A stretch of DNA of 24,870 bases from a virus. The stretch lies in IMG/VR virus record IMGVR_UViG_3300047451_000072, positions 1-24,870 of that record; one strand, 5' to 3'. The translations under genes and the position numbers were made by a program. The notes under the pieces were generated by a model, which had not been told where the DNA came from, searched no databases, and saw only the letters and a list, made by a program, of their open reading frames with translations. Shown here one piece after another: positions 1 through 7,563 of this stretch (the stretch's first letter is position 1; each line of letters begins with the position of its first letter).

Positions 1-135
1 GCTTCTCAGATCACAAGGGAAGAGAAGGTTATTACTGACGCCGACATAGAAGATACAGCTTCGGCAGCGAGAGAAAGATTAAAACAAATGAGGGCTACGG
101 CCATTGATGCGGAGGTAGTTGAGAATGGGTCGTAG
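1..135 (+). CDS. C-terminal end of an unknown protein, possibly small terminase (partial)
   Basis: The first reading frame is open from the left edge to a TAG at 133-135, giving 44 residues with no stop. The peptide is acidic and probably helical (ASQITREEKVITDADIE at its start, AEVVENGS at its end). It lies just before terL and overlaps the next small gene by 11 bases, as is usual for genes of this block. Position and the acidic tail would suit the end of a small terminase subunit, but the recognisable DNA-binding part would lie outside the window, so this is only inferred from gene order. It could equally be any small packaging-region protein. Confidence 0.5.
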   Translation, partial: ASQITREEKVITDADIEDTASAARERLKQMRATAIDAEVVENGS

Positions 136-238
136 TTGGTTGGTAAAGAAGGTGGAGTGGTGGAAACATTTGAAGTGGCGTAAACGTTCCCAGCACCGCA
201 GAGAAAGACAACACGTTAAGCAAAGGATGTTGAAGTAA
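125..238 (+). CDS. 37-residue Trp- and Arg/Lys-rich small protein
   Basis: An ATG at 125 inside the end of the preceding gene opens a 37-residue frame that stops with TAA at 236-238. The last A of this stop is the first base of the next gene's ATG (TAATG). The product begins MGRSWLVKKVEWWKHLKW and is very basic, with four tryptophans and many Arg/Lys/His, and has no membrane segment. Being linked by overlap at both ends supports a real translated gene. A nucleic-acid-binding or packaging role is a guess from charge alone. No family was recognised. Confidence 0.5.
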   Translation: MGRSWLVKKVEWWKHLKWRKRSQHRRERQHVKQRMLK

Positions 239-489
239 TGGCTGAACTAGAATACAAAGTTAATTGGCATAACAAAAACGTGAACCCACAGGATGTTGTG
301 CTTCAGGAAATGAAGAGACTGCCAATCGTTGGCGGCCCTTCGCACGGGCGAGTGATTTGCGCTAAAAACTGGAACCGAAACGAAACTGAGGTTAATGGTA
401 AACGCTGTGCCCACGAGGTTGTAAAGGTTGAGCGATCAGATGAATCATTTGCTTTTGTCGCCATCGTAAAGGAGGCTACGGATATTTAA
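238..489 (+). CDS. small hypothetical protein upstream of terL
   Basis: This 83-residue protein has no family I recognise. It starts in a TAATG overlap with the preceding small gene. An AGGA lies about 10 bases before the ATG, a usable ribosome-binding site. It is of mixed charge with two cysteines (VICAK, KRCAH) and no membrane segment. It ends three bases before terL and begins with the same five residues, MAELE, as the terminase. It was probably co-transcribed and translated with terL. A role in packaging is only suggested by position. Confidence 0.7.
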   Translation: MAELEYKVNWHNKNVNPQDVVLQEMKRLPIVGGPSHGRVICAKNWNRNETEVNGKRCAHEVVKVERSDESFAFVAIVKEATDI

Positions 490-492
490 AAA

Positions 493-2133
493 ATGGCTGA
501 GTTAGAATGGCAACCCCACCCCATCGTCGAACGTCCTACAGACGAAGAGATACTCTTACTTGCGAATGGGTCTCAAGCAGACAAGGAGCTACTAAAGCAA
601 TGGCATCAGCAGTATCACAAGCGTATTGAGGCATCAGAGGCAGACCCTTTGAACGCTGGGTTTACCCTAAAGCCTTGGAAGCACGCAGAGAATAGCCTTG
701 GTAAACACTCAACTACTATGATTTATGGCGGCAATCGTAGTTCAAAGACAGAATTTAGCGCTAGGGCTGTAGTCAAAGCTGCGTTATCTAACCCTAACTC
801 AGAGATTGTGTGCTTTGCTCAAGATGCTGATGCGTCTGTGCGTATACAACAACGAGCTGTATTCCGCTACCTACCACCAGAGTTCAAGAAGAAGTCGAAG
901 TCGGAAATGGAGTATTTGAACTTCACTCACAAGAACGGGTTTACTGGTGCATCCTTCATTCTACCGAATGGCTCAACTGTTTATTTCCACACCTACTCTC
1001 AGTTCATAGCCAACCGCGGCAAGTTTGAGGGTCTAGAACTAGGGAGTAAGACACCAAAGTGGCACAACCTCGGTCTGTGGCTTGATGAATATCTAGAGGA
1101 CGGCGACTTGGTTGAAACTATGCGCTTCCGTCTGGCTACCCGTAACTCTAAGTTGCTCATTAGCTTTACCCCTATTGATGGTCATACACCCTTCGTAGCC
1201 TCATACCTAAAGGATGCGGAGACATTGCAGACACGCAAGGCAGATTTACTCAACAACGAGGAGGTTCCCTTTGTCCAAGTCAATCACAAGAAGGACGCTG
1301 GTATCATTTACTTTCATAGTGCATTGAACCCCTTCGGTGGCTATGATCGCATTAAGAAGGAGTTACAGCATAGCCCCAGGGAGCAGATACTTACCCGTGC
1401 CTACGGCATACCAGTTAAGTCGATGACTACGCTGTTCCCGTTGTTTAGCACAAATGTCCACGTTTCCTCAAAACTACCCGAACTAAGCCCAGAAACACAC
1501 ACCATCTACCAGGTGGTTGACCCTGCTGGCGCAAGGAACTATGTGTCTATATGGGCAGCAGTAGACCAACACGGCTACGTGACTGTGCTGCGAGAGTGGC
1601 CTGATAAGAAGACATATGGAAGTTGGGCAGAGTTTGGTGATCCTAAATGGAAGTTTGGCCCTGCATCTAAAAAGATTGGGCATGACGTGCAGGGGTATGT
1701 GGAGTTATTTAAAGACATAGAGGAAGACTTAAAAGTTAGCGTGTTTGAACGCATAGGAGACTCCCGTTTCTTTGCTAGTGAGAATGACGACAACATCGAC
1801 CTATTTGACCAGTTTGCCGACCACGATATGCACTTTGTGCCGTCAGACGGTAGGAACGAGAACATGGGACTAGCCGCGCTCGACGAGTGGTTCAAGTATA
1901 ACCCCAATTCCGAGGTAGATAAAGCCAACAGACCACTCATACAAATACACAAGTCCTGTGGCAACCTTATATATGCCATTTTGAACTACGGGGCGCAAGG
2001 CAAAAAGGACGAACCGCTCAAAGACTTTATTGATGCCCTTCGCTATTTGCGTATGGCAAACCACGGCGAAGGGCCAGAACACTACGACTCTAAATCTCTA
2101 GGAGTTATCAGACGAACCACAGGAGGATACTAA
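493..2133 (+). CDS. terL: terminase large subunit (packaging ATPase and nuclease)
   Basis: This is the motor that pumps phage DNA into the procapsid and cuts it. The 546 residues fit the usual size. The ATPase half shows a Walker A variant GGNRSSKTE (79-87), a Walker B LGLWLDE (193-199) with its catalytic acid, and a coupling-type SFTPIDG (224-230). The RNase H-like nuclease half shows spaced acidic motifs: VVDPAG (Asp343), IGDSRFF (Asp423) and DFIDALRYL (Asp514). The Walker A has SSKT where related terminases often have SGKT. The frame is closed by the preceding gene's stop at 487-489, so ATG 493 is the first start. An AAGGAGG lies about 17 bases upstream, rather far, so the ribosome may arrive by coupling. 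The portal gene follows after two small genes. Motif spacing and order make this a firm call. Confidence 0.95.
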   Translation: MAELEWQPHPIVERPTDEEILLLANGSQADKELLKQWHQQYHKRIEASEADPLNAGFTLKPWKHAENSLGKHSTTMIYGGNRSSKTEFSARAVVKAALSNPNSEIVCFAQDADASVRIQQRAVFRYLPPEFKKKSKSEMEYLNFTHKNGFTGASFILPNGSTVYFHTYSQFIANRGKFEGLELGSKTPKWHNLGLWLDEYLEDGDLVETMRFRLATRNSKLLISFTPIDGHTPFVASYLKDAETLQTRKADLLNNEEVPFVQVNHKKDAGIIYFHSALNPFGGYDRIKKELQHSPREQILTRAYGIPVKSMTTLFPLFSTNVHVSSKLPELSPETHTIYQVVDPAGARNYVSIWAAVDQHGYVTVLREWPDKKTYGSWAEFGDPKWKFGPASKKIGHDVQGYVELFKDIEEDLKVSVFERIGDSRFFASENDDNIDLFDQFADHDMHFVPSDGRNENMGLAALDEWFKYNPNSEVDKANRPLIQIHKSCGNLIYAILNYGAQGKKDEPLKDFIDALRYLRMANHGEGPEHYDSKSLGVIRRTTGGY

Positions 2134-2136
2134 ATT

Positions 2137-2511
2137 ATGAAACCAAAAGAACTAGCAGAACAACTAGGTAAGACCGCAATGCACATTGGGCGTGTGCGTA
2201 AAGAAGTGTGCAATGAGTCCGACATGGACGGCAAGGACATCTTGCCTTCTGGAGTAAAGAAGATCCTAGCTTTCTTTGAGAAAGAAATGATGGCTATTGA
2301 GACGGCTAAGGTGGACATTGTAGAAGTGCAGGTGCTCCCGCTCAAAACAGCCAATCCTCGCTTCATATTTGCCAAGGACTTGGAGCGAAAGGTTAAGGTA
2401 AGGGTGGGGGTGCCTAGAAATCGTAAGCCCGTTCTAGACAATCCTCGGACTATCCACAAGGCGGAGCGTGGTTCAGAGGACGGAGAGTTTTTCTATAAGT
2501 GGGTTAAGTAG
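2137..2511 (+). CDS. small protein with helix-turn-helix-like N-terminus
   Basis: The gene encodes 124 residues with a good ribosome-binding site (AGGAGG about 10 bases before the ATG), inside the end of terL. The N-terminal part, KPKELAEQLGKTAMHIGRVR, reads like a helix-turn-helix in which a short helix, a turn at the Gly-Lys, and a recognition helix can be drawn. The middle is helical and acidic, and the last 50 residues are basic with a beta-like pattern ending FFYKWVK. It sits between terL and the portal gene. It might bind DNA during packaging (a displaced small terminase) or regulate late genes. Both are inferences, and no family was recognised. Confidence 0.7.
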   Translation: MKPKELAEQLGKTAMHIGRVRKEVCNESDMDGKDILPSGVKKILAFFEKEMMAIETAKVDIVEVQVLPLKTANPRFIFAKDLERKVKVRVGVPRNRKPVLDNPRTIHKAERGSEDGEFFYKWVK

Positions 2512-2513
2512 AC

Positions 2514-2720
2514 ATGGTCGATACACGACAGGAAGACGTAAATTCTGGGTTTGTATCTAGGCATTCCGCATATTGGTCTAAGATTGAGTGCGTAAAGAAA
2601 GAACTATCAGGATCAGTAGAACCAATGACAGCAAACCAGTTGTGCGACGCTTTAGGTCTAAACGACAACCACATCTATCCCATTTTATCTAAAATGAGAA
2701 AAAGCTTGAGCGCAAGGTAA
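2514..2720 (+). CDS. 68-residue winged-helix-like protein
   Basis: The C-terminal half, PMTANQLCDALGLNDNHIYP followed by ILSKMRKS, has the pattern of a winged-helix DNA-binding fold: an entry helix, a short turn, a recognition helix and a basic end. The N-terminal 30 residues are polar. It begins two bases after the preceding stop, with no clear Shine-Dalgarno, and was probably translated by coupling. Its last codons overlap the conserved promoter-like element at 2708-2731. Two consecutive DNA-binding-like proteins here might be small terminase or regulatory components, but no homologue was identified. Confidence 0.65.
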   Translation: MVDTRQEDVNSGFVSRHSAYWSKIECVKKELSGSVEPMTANQLCDALGLNDNHIYPILSKMRKSLSAR

Positions 2721-2731
2721 TATGATACAAT
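2708..2731 (+). promoter_or_regulatory. candidate phage promoter upstream of portal (copy 1)
   Basis: The block GAGCGCAAGGTA (2708-2719) is followed after three bases by TG (2723-2724), one base, and TACAAT (2726-2731), an extended -10 box. The same 12-base block with the same spacing occurs at 5081-5104 before the scaffold gene, and the two copies agree at 19 of 24 positions. There is no TTGACA-like -35 at 17 bases. The -10 overlaps the ATG at 2730. A start seven bases downstream would place the mRNA end about one base before the second ATG at 2739. Confidence 0.5.
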
Positions 2732-4844
2732 GACGACAATGGCACAATCATACTCCGACCGTTCGGATGAACCCGAAATCTATTTCTCGGAGGACTTCGA
2801 TTTTGACAATTTTAAGCAGACGTATAATGACGACGTTGATGACCTACGTGCATACGTAGACCGATGCGAAAAGAACCGAGACGTTATTAACTGCTCGTGG
2901 GAAGGCAAGTCCCCCGATCTCAAAAAGGGTGAAGGTGCATTCCCACATGAAGGAGCAAGTGACACCGAGGTATTCTTGGTAAAGCAGAAGATTCGCAACA
3001 ACGATGCTCTCCGAACCAACGCACTAAGTAAGTCCACTATCCGAGCATACCCGCGTGAGTCCTCTGACGTAGATCGTTCAGCAGAAGTGTCGGTGTTCCT
3101 ACGTTGGCTACGAGACAATGGCATCCCCAATTTCAAGCAGGAGATGGAGCTATCGGGATACTATGGTGACGAAACAGGGCTGATGGTTACATACTGCGGC
3201 TGGAGAGCTAAGAAACAAAGCTACCTCAAGCTATTTGACATTGACCAGATTGCCGAGACTCTACCAGAGCTAGCAGAGATCTGGATGGACGAAGACCGAG
3301 TTGATGAAGCCATGGAGCTTTTTAACAGCGTAGAAGGTTGGGAACTTAACGAAGCGCGAGTCAAGAAGGCTCTAAGGCAACTGCGTAAGTCTGGTGTAGC
3401 CGAGATACCTGTTACAGTGAAAGAAAACTCGGAAGCAGACGTTCGGACGCTTATGCCAGATGCGGACGTTATCTTACCTGCTTATACGGTAAATTACCAA
3501 GACGCGCCACGGATGCACATTCGTATGCTTATGTCAGCGCAAGAGATATTGAATCGTGTTAGCTCTGAGGGCTGGGACGAAGAATGGGCTAACTACGTCA
3601 TTGAAAACCATCGTGGTATTGATCAAAGCAAGTTTTACAATCCCAACAGTGTCCAGAGCTACCGCCGCATTGGTCGTGTCGCTCGCATTACTAACGAGCG
3701 CGCTAGAGATACGATTGAGGTTGCTCTAACATTTGAACGTCTTATCGACGACGCCGACAACGCAGAGGGCATCTACCTTACTGTGTGGTGTCCCGAGATG
3801 ACAGAACAAGACGGAACACCCAATGTAGCCAAGCGTGTGCTATTGAGTGGTCGTAAGAACTACCCTGTCGTCATTACTAAGACCTCACTAGGTAAGACAC
3901 TATACGATGGTATCACACTTCCAGAGCTACTACGTGCGCCACAGAAGAACCAAAAGACCCTACGTGACAGTTATATGGATGAGTCTGGTTGGAGCATTAG
4001 TCCAACTATCTGGGCACCAGCAGGTGTAGATGCTTCTGGTATGGGGCCTGGTGCCGTGATTAGTGGGCCTACAGGACGTAAGCCTGAGTATATTGATAGA
4101 CCATCTAACTTTGCTCCTAACCTAAACTTAGAGCAGTTACTTGTGGATGAGGCTAATCAGATTGCAGGGCAAGACCCCGACGACCCTCTAAGCGTCCAGC
4201 TGCAGCAGCACAACATTGGCCAATACTTATCACACGTTCAGAACGTGCTGAAGATGACCTACGAGACATGGAAGCTCGATGGCCCAGAGGAACTATTCCT
4301 GCGTGTCACGGGTAATCCAGAGCCAGTTCAGTTCACCAAGAAGGAGGACGAGGGCGAAATGGACATTACCGTAAGCTTCAACTCTACCTACGATGATCCA
4401 GAGAAAGTTGAGAAGATGTTGGCAGGTCTATATCAGATCCTACAAAACGACCAAGGTGGTCGTGTAAACTCTGAGGCTATCACGGACATGGCACTATCCG
4501 CCCTTGATCCTACACTAGCCGACTCAGTTCTTATGCCAGCAGAGCAGGGTTCTGCCAAGATTATCAATGAGACTACCAACGACATTGCTAAGATGGCTGC
4601 TGGCATCCCCGTTGGCGCACCACAGAACGCAAGTCAAGCTAGACTACAGATTGTCCAAGACTACAAGCAGTCACAGACTGGTGCTATGGAGTTACAGTCT
4701 AAGCCACAATTCCAATTCCTAATTGCCGAGTATGAAAAACAGCTGACCTTCCAACTACAGCAACTACAGAACGCTGAAATCGGCAAGGTTGGAGCGCAAC
4801 CCGCCCAGATGGGTGGCACAGTAACACAAGGCATGAATGAGTAA
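2730..4844 (+). CDS. portal protein (head-tail connector ring)
   Basis: The portal forms the dodecameric ring at one capsid vertex through which DNA enters and leaves. Evidence is position (after terL, before scaffold and capsid), length (704 residues, typical of short-tailed phage portals), an acidic N-terminus, an early segment SDTEVFLVKQKIRNNDALRT that resembles portal N-terminal regions, a mixed alpha/beta core, and a Gln-rich helical C-terminus (FQFLIAEYEKQLTFQLQQLQ). Two starts are possible: ATG 2730 (MTTMAQSY) and ATG 2739 (MAQSY). Neither has a good Shine-Dalgarno, and 2739 matches the predicted transcript start of the overlapping promoter element. The last eight bases overlap the next gene. 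It is assigned from context and general pattern, since portals have few invariant residues. Confidence 0.85.
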   Translation: MTTMAQSYSDRSDEPEIYFSEDFDFDNFKQTYNDDVDDLRAYVDRCEKNRDVINCSWEGKSPDLKKGEGAFPHEGASDTEVFLVKQKIRNNDALRTNALSKSTIRAYPRESSDVDRSAEVSVFLRWLRDNGIPNFKQEMELSGYYGDETGLMVTYCGWRAKKQSYLKLFDIDQIAETLPELAEIWMDEDRVDEAMELFNSVEGWELNEARVKKALRQLRKSGVAEIPVTVKENSEADVRTLMPDADVILPAYTVNYQDAPRMHIRMLMSAQEILNRVSSEGWDEEWANYVIENHRGIDQSKFYNPNSVQSYRRIGRVARITNERARDTIEVALTFERLIDDADNAEGIYLTVWCPEMTEQDGTPNVAKRVLLSGRKNYPVVITKTSLGKTLYDGITLPELLRAPQKNQKTLRDSYMDESGWSISPTIWAPAGVDASGMGPGAVISGPTGRKPEYIDRPSNFAPNLNLEQLLVDEANQIAGQDPDDPLSVQLQQHNIGQYLSHVQNVLKMTYETWKLDGPEELFLRVTGNPEPVQFTKKEDEGEMDITVSFNSTYDDPEKVEKMLAGLYQILQNDQGGRVNSEAITDMALSALDPTLADSVLMPAEQGSAKIINETTNDIAKMAAGIPVGAPQNASQARLQIVQDYKQSQTGAMELQSKPQFQFLIAEYEKQLTFQLQQLQNAEIGKVGAQPAQMGGTVTQGMNE

Positions 4845-5070
4845 GGAACCTAAGAAGACAATAGCGGACGTAATTAAACTACTTCGGGACAACCCGGAGT
4901 ATGGTCGTGCGTTCTACGAATACTTTGAAGATAAGCGAGACGAGTTGATCTCTGCGCAGTTTACTAGAACTGATCCAGGCTTCGATAAAAAATGTCACAT
5001 CTCTGCACAGTTTATTCAAAATCAAATACTTGACGAGTTTCAACTCAAAAGTTTGAGCCGTAGGGATTAG
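4837..5070 (+). CDS. 77-residue hypothetical protein between portal and scaffold
   Basis: The ATG lies inside the end of portal (GCATGAATGAG), with AAGG five bases before it, so translation is coupled to portal. The protein is charged and helical, with aromatic-rich YGRAFYEYFEDKRDEL and a twice-used ISAQF segment (residues about 38-42 and 55-59: LISAQFT and HISAQFI). No family is recognised. The conserved promoter-like element begins 11 bases after its stop. Small genes at this spot in other phages can encode head-assembly accessory proteins, but nothing here proves such a role. Confidence 0.7.
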   Translation: MSKEPKKTIADVIKLLRDNPEYGRAFYEYFEDKRDELISAQFTRTDPGFDKKCHISAQFIQNQILDEFQLKSLSRRD

Positions 5071-5080
5071 GATTTATCAC

Positions 5081-5104
5081 GAGCGCAAGGTAGTGTGCTA
5101 TACT
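5081..5104 (+). promoter_or_regulatory. candidate phage promoter upstream of scaffold (copy 2)
   Basis: The block GAGCGCAAGGTA (5081-5092) is followed by GTG, then TG (5096-5097), C, and TATACT (5099-5104), a near-perfect extended -10. It matches the element at 2708-2731 in sequence and spacing. It lies in the 79-base gap before the scaffold gene. The predicted start near 5111 would give a leader of about 40 bases that begins with a five-base-pair hairpin (CGACC 5112-5116 with GGTCG 5125-5129). This would give scaffold and capsid their own strong promoter. Confidence 0.6.
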
Positions 5105-5149
5105 ACGATTACGACCCCCACCTTGGTCGGTTAATCATTAGGTAGATAT

Positions 5150-6205
5150 ATGACACAAATAGCAGAAACGGATAACCTTGAGTCCGAACAAGATCAAGAG
5201 ACGCTAAAGCCCCTTACAATCGAAGAAGCGCGAGCTAATCGAGAGAAGGCTAAAGCAGGTGAAGCAACAGAGCCAGAAGCCCCAGAAGCCGAGGACGAGT
5301 CAGAAGAAGTGGTCGAAGAGACTGCAGAAGACAATCCAAAAGTAGAAGAGGCCGAAGACGAAGAAGAGTCACCAGACAATGTTCTTTCTAAGTTGGAAGA
5401 TGAGTTTGACCTAGACGACCTAAGCGAAGAGCAGATGGAAGCCTTAACCGAAAAGTTGGAGATTGGTAGCCGTAAGGCATTTGCCAAGCAACGGCTGGAA
5501 ATTAAGGAACTAAAAGCTCAAGTGGATGCCGAACGGTTAGAAAAAGAGGAAGCTTTAAAACTTCGTCAACTAACCCCAAGCGTCGAGGAACTAGATACTA
5601 GCATACAGCAAGCCGAGACGAACGCAGAGTATTGGAACGATCAGTTGATTCTGAACCAAGACACTGAGTATGACGAAGCTTCTGGTAAAGACATTAAAGG
5701 AGTCAGAGACGAGAGCGGTAAGTTCTACCCTGCACAAGAAGTATTAAACTTCGTGAAAGCAGAGCGTAAGAAAGTTACTGACCTGCGTCAAAAGCGATCA
5801 GAAGCAGAGAAGGAGTCGGCAAGTGCCGGTGATGTCGACGCTAAGATTGACACCTTTAAGGCAGAGCTAGGAATCGAAGGAGAGGCTGAAGAACGCTACG
5901 ATGCGTTAATCAAGTCTCCGAAGTTTAAGTTGGTCAAGTCGCTCATTCCCGAATACGGAGTGGAACTAGCAGAGTTGTTGGCACAAGCAAGTCTATACGA
6001 TGGTAAGAGTAAGAAGAAGAAGGTCATACTCAAACGTAAGGCTCCTAAGTCAACACCAAATGCAGTTCCATCTTCTCCCAATGGGCGCGGCAATGCCAAG
6101 AGCGGCAGAGCCAGTGAACTAAGTAAGATAGTCAGCGGAGGTGGTTATACACCCCAAGAAAAGCTAAATGCTATGCGTGAACTAAGAACCCTTAATAACC
6201 GATAA
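5150..6205 (+). CDS. capsid scaffolding protein
   Basis: Scaffold proteins guide capsid subunits into a procapsid and then leave. The 351 residues fit: a very acidic, low-complexity N-terminal third (long runs of Glu/Asp/Ala/Pro, roughly residues 40-100), a charged coiled-coil region (SRKAFAKQRLEIKELKAQVD and the following Glu/Leu/Lys heptads), and a basic C-terminus (KSKKKKVILKRKAPKS) that in scaffolds often contacts the shell. The gene lies between portal and major capsid protein, the usual place. AGGT seven bases before the ATG and the promoter element at 5081-5104 serve it. Assignment rests on composition and order, and no protease domain is visible. Confidence 0.85.
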   Translation: MTQIAETDNLESEQDQETLKPLTIEEARANREKAKAGEATEPEAPEAEDESEEVVEETAEDNPKVEEAEDEEESPDNVLSKLEDEFDLDDLSEEQMEALTEKLEIGSRKAFAKQRLEIKELKAQVDAERLEKEEALKLRQLTPSVEELDTSIQQAETNAEYWNDQLILNQDTEYDEASGKDIKGVRDESGKFYPAQEVLNFVKAERKKVTDLRQKRSEAEKESASAGDVDAKIDTFKAELGIEGEAEERYDALIKSPKFKLVKSLIPEYGVELAELLAQASLYDGKSKKKKVILKRKAPKSTPNAVPSSPNGRGNAKSGRASELSKIVSGGGYTPQEKLNAMRELRTLNNR

Positions 6206-6232
6206 CTAACAATTCAAAGAAAGATATAAATT

Positions 6233-7189
6233 ATGGCATATACAGATACAAATGTAACTGGTAATCGCGAAGACCTCAAGCAACTTGCTACCGTCATCGC
6301 TGCAACTCAAGCTCCCGTTTGTGGATTGCTTCCTACCCGTCAAGTCAACAACAAGCGTCCCGTCGTATTGATGGACTCCCTTGCAAGCCCCGTGGCTACT
6401 GGTCACATCGAAGGCACTGCAACTGACACTGGCGTTGACAAGTTCGCCGCTGTCGGTGAATACACAGGTCAAGCGCAACGTCTCGTTCGTGAGTGGCAAG
6501 TAACTAAAGAACAAGAAGCCCACAACTCTGCTGTTGTTGCTGACAAAGCTGGTGCTTCCGAGAAGGCCCTTAAAGAGCTTATGCGCGACAAAGAAACAGT
6601 TGTTTGTGGTGACCAAGGCAAGACTGCCGACGTTCCTGGCACAACTGCTGGTGTGACTGCTGGTCTTGGTGACATCACCAATGCTTCTAACACCGACTTT
6701 GCCGCTGCTTACCGCACACCTGCCGCTTCTATCTACAGCGGCACTAAAGCTGACTTCGACGATGCTGCTTTCAATGCAGTTCTCGCTTCGATGTTCGGTC
6801 AAGGTGGTGAGTTCCTCGACTTGCACTTGGTTGCTGGCACAGGACTACGCTCTCACATGGTTGTGAAGTTCACACGCACAGCTGGTGCAGCTAGCCAAAT
6901 CGACTACAACATGAATGGCACTGCTGTCATTCCTTACACTGTTGAAATGTATGACTCCGACTTCGGAACGGTCAAGATCATCAACGGTAATCCTGCATGT
7001 ATGCCTTCGGTTGACCGTGGCTACGTAATCGATCCTCGCTATCTTGAGTGGGGCGAACTGTATGGTGAAGGCTCCGAGGAGTATGAAGGTCGTGGCGTAG
7101 GCTCCAAGGGTGCCTGCGACCTATACGGAACTACTCTCTCTCAAGGCCCCAATGGTCTTGGTAAGGTTGAGTTCTCTGACGAAGCCTAA
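6233..7189 (+). CDS. major capsid protein
   Basis: This 318-residue protein is called the shell protein from position (directly after scaffold), size, and a pattern like HK97-fold capsid proteins of the SU10/DUF5309 type: an N-arm, a segment VREWQVTKEQEAHNSAVVAD, a Gly-rich linker (GTTAGVTAGLGD, around residue 140-150), and a beta-rich C-terminal domain with YTVEMYDSDFGTVKIINGN. Codon use is sharply different from neighbours, dominated by a few codons (GCT, CGT, GGT, AAG, GAC), as expected for the most abundant protein. It has no strong Shine-Dalgarno, only an A-rich AAAGAAAGA about ten bases upstream. A strong terminator follows 24 bases after its stop. Confidence 0.87.
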   Translation: MAYTDTNVTGNREDLKQLATVIAATQAPVCGLLPTRQVNNKRPVVLMDSLASPVATGHIEGTATDTGVDKFAAVGEYTGQAQRLVREWQVTKEQEAHNSAVVADKAGASEKALKELMRDKETVVCGDQGKTADVPGTTAGVTAGLGDITNASNTDFAAAYRTPAASIYSGTKADFDDAAFNAVLASMFGQGGEFLDLHLVAGTGLRSHMVVKFTRTAGAASQIDYNMNGTAVIPYTVEMYDSDFGTVKIINGNPACMPSVDRGYVIDPRYLEWGELYGEGSEEYEGRGVGSKGACDLYGTTLSQGPNGLGKVEFSDEA

Positions 7190-7213
7190 TCGCCCAAATT
7201 AGCAACTATCTGC

Positions 7214-7257
7214 GAGGGCGGTGTTAAGTAGCACTGACTTGACATCGCCCTCTTTTT
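7214..7257 (+). terminator. rho-independent terminator after the capsid gene
   Basis: GAGGGCGGTGT (7214-7224) pairs with ACATCGCCCTC (7242-7252) as an 11-base-pair stem with one G-T wobble and a 17-base loop, followed at once by TTTTT (7253-7257). It lies 24 bases after the capsid stop and would set a high capsid mRNA level apart from the tail genes. Confidence 0.9.
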
Positions 7258-7267
7258 AGTCTAATAA
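7239..7267 (+). promoter_or_regulatory. possible promoter overlapping the terminator
   Basis: A perfect TTGACA (7239-7244) lies at the end of the terminator loop and 3' stem arm. Seventeen bases later is TAATAA (7262-7267), a poor -10. TCTAAT (7260-7265) is a better -10 but with only 15 bases between. It would restart transcription for the genes from 7275. The weak -10 choices keep this tentative. Confidence 0.35.
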
Positions 7268-7274
7268 CCAAATA

Positions 7275-7562
7275 ATGGCAATTAAGAAAAAACCCCTAAC
7301 CCCAAAGGAAAAGCTCGACGCTCTTCCTCCAATGGAAAAGCTCGCTCTCATCCGAGGCATACAGGCCAATGACGAGCGCACATTACAATATTATTACCGC
7401 AACTTCGTAGACCCCACAACTCTCCGCAAGGGTAAGTCTATGGATCAATTCCACTATATGCTGGCGCGCAAGGAGTGCGAAGCAGTGGATGGTATGGGTG
7501 GTAATTCAGACTTTGATAAATACATTTTTGATAAATCCTTCCAACAAGCATCACTAGCATAA
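7275..7562 (+). CDS. 95-residue hypothetical virion-region protein
   Basis: The start context is CCAAATAATG with no Shine-Dalgarno. The protein has a basic N-terminus (MAIKKKPLTPKEKLDALPPM), a helical middle, and a tyrosine cluster YYYRNFV. The following gene starts one base after its stop (TAATATG). It lies between capsid and connector, where small head-completion proteins are found, but no motif confirms that. I do not recognise the family. Confidence 0.7.
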   Translation: MAIKKKPLTPKEKLDALPPMEKLALIRGIQANDERTLQYYYRNFVDPTTLRKGKSMDQFHYMLARKECEAVDGMGGNSDFDKYIFDKSFQQASLA

Positions 7563-7563
7563 T

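Noticed and set aside
6206-6826. Long open frame on the - strand antisense to the capsid gene
   Set aside because: Its length results from the strong codon bias of the capsid gene; there is no other sign of coding.
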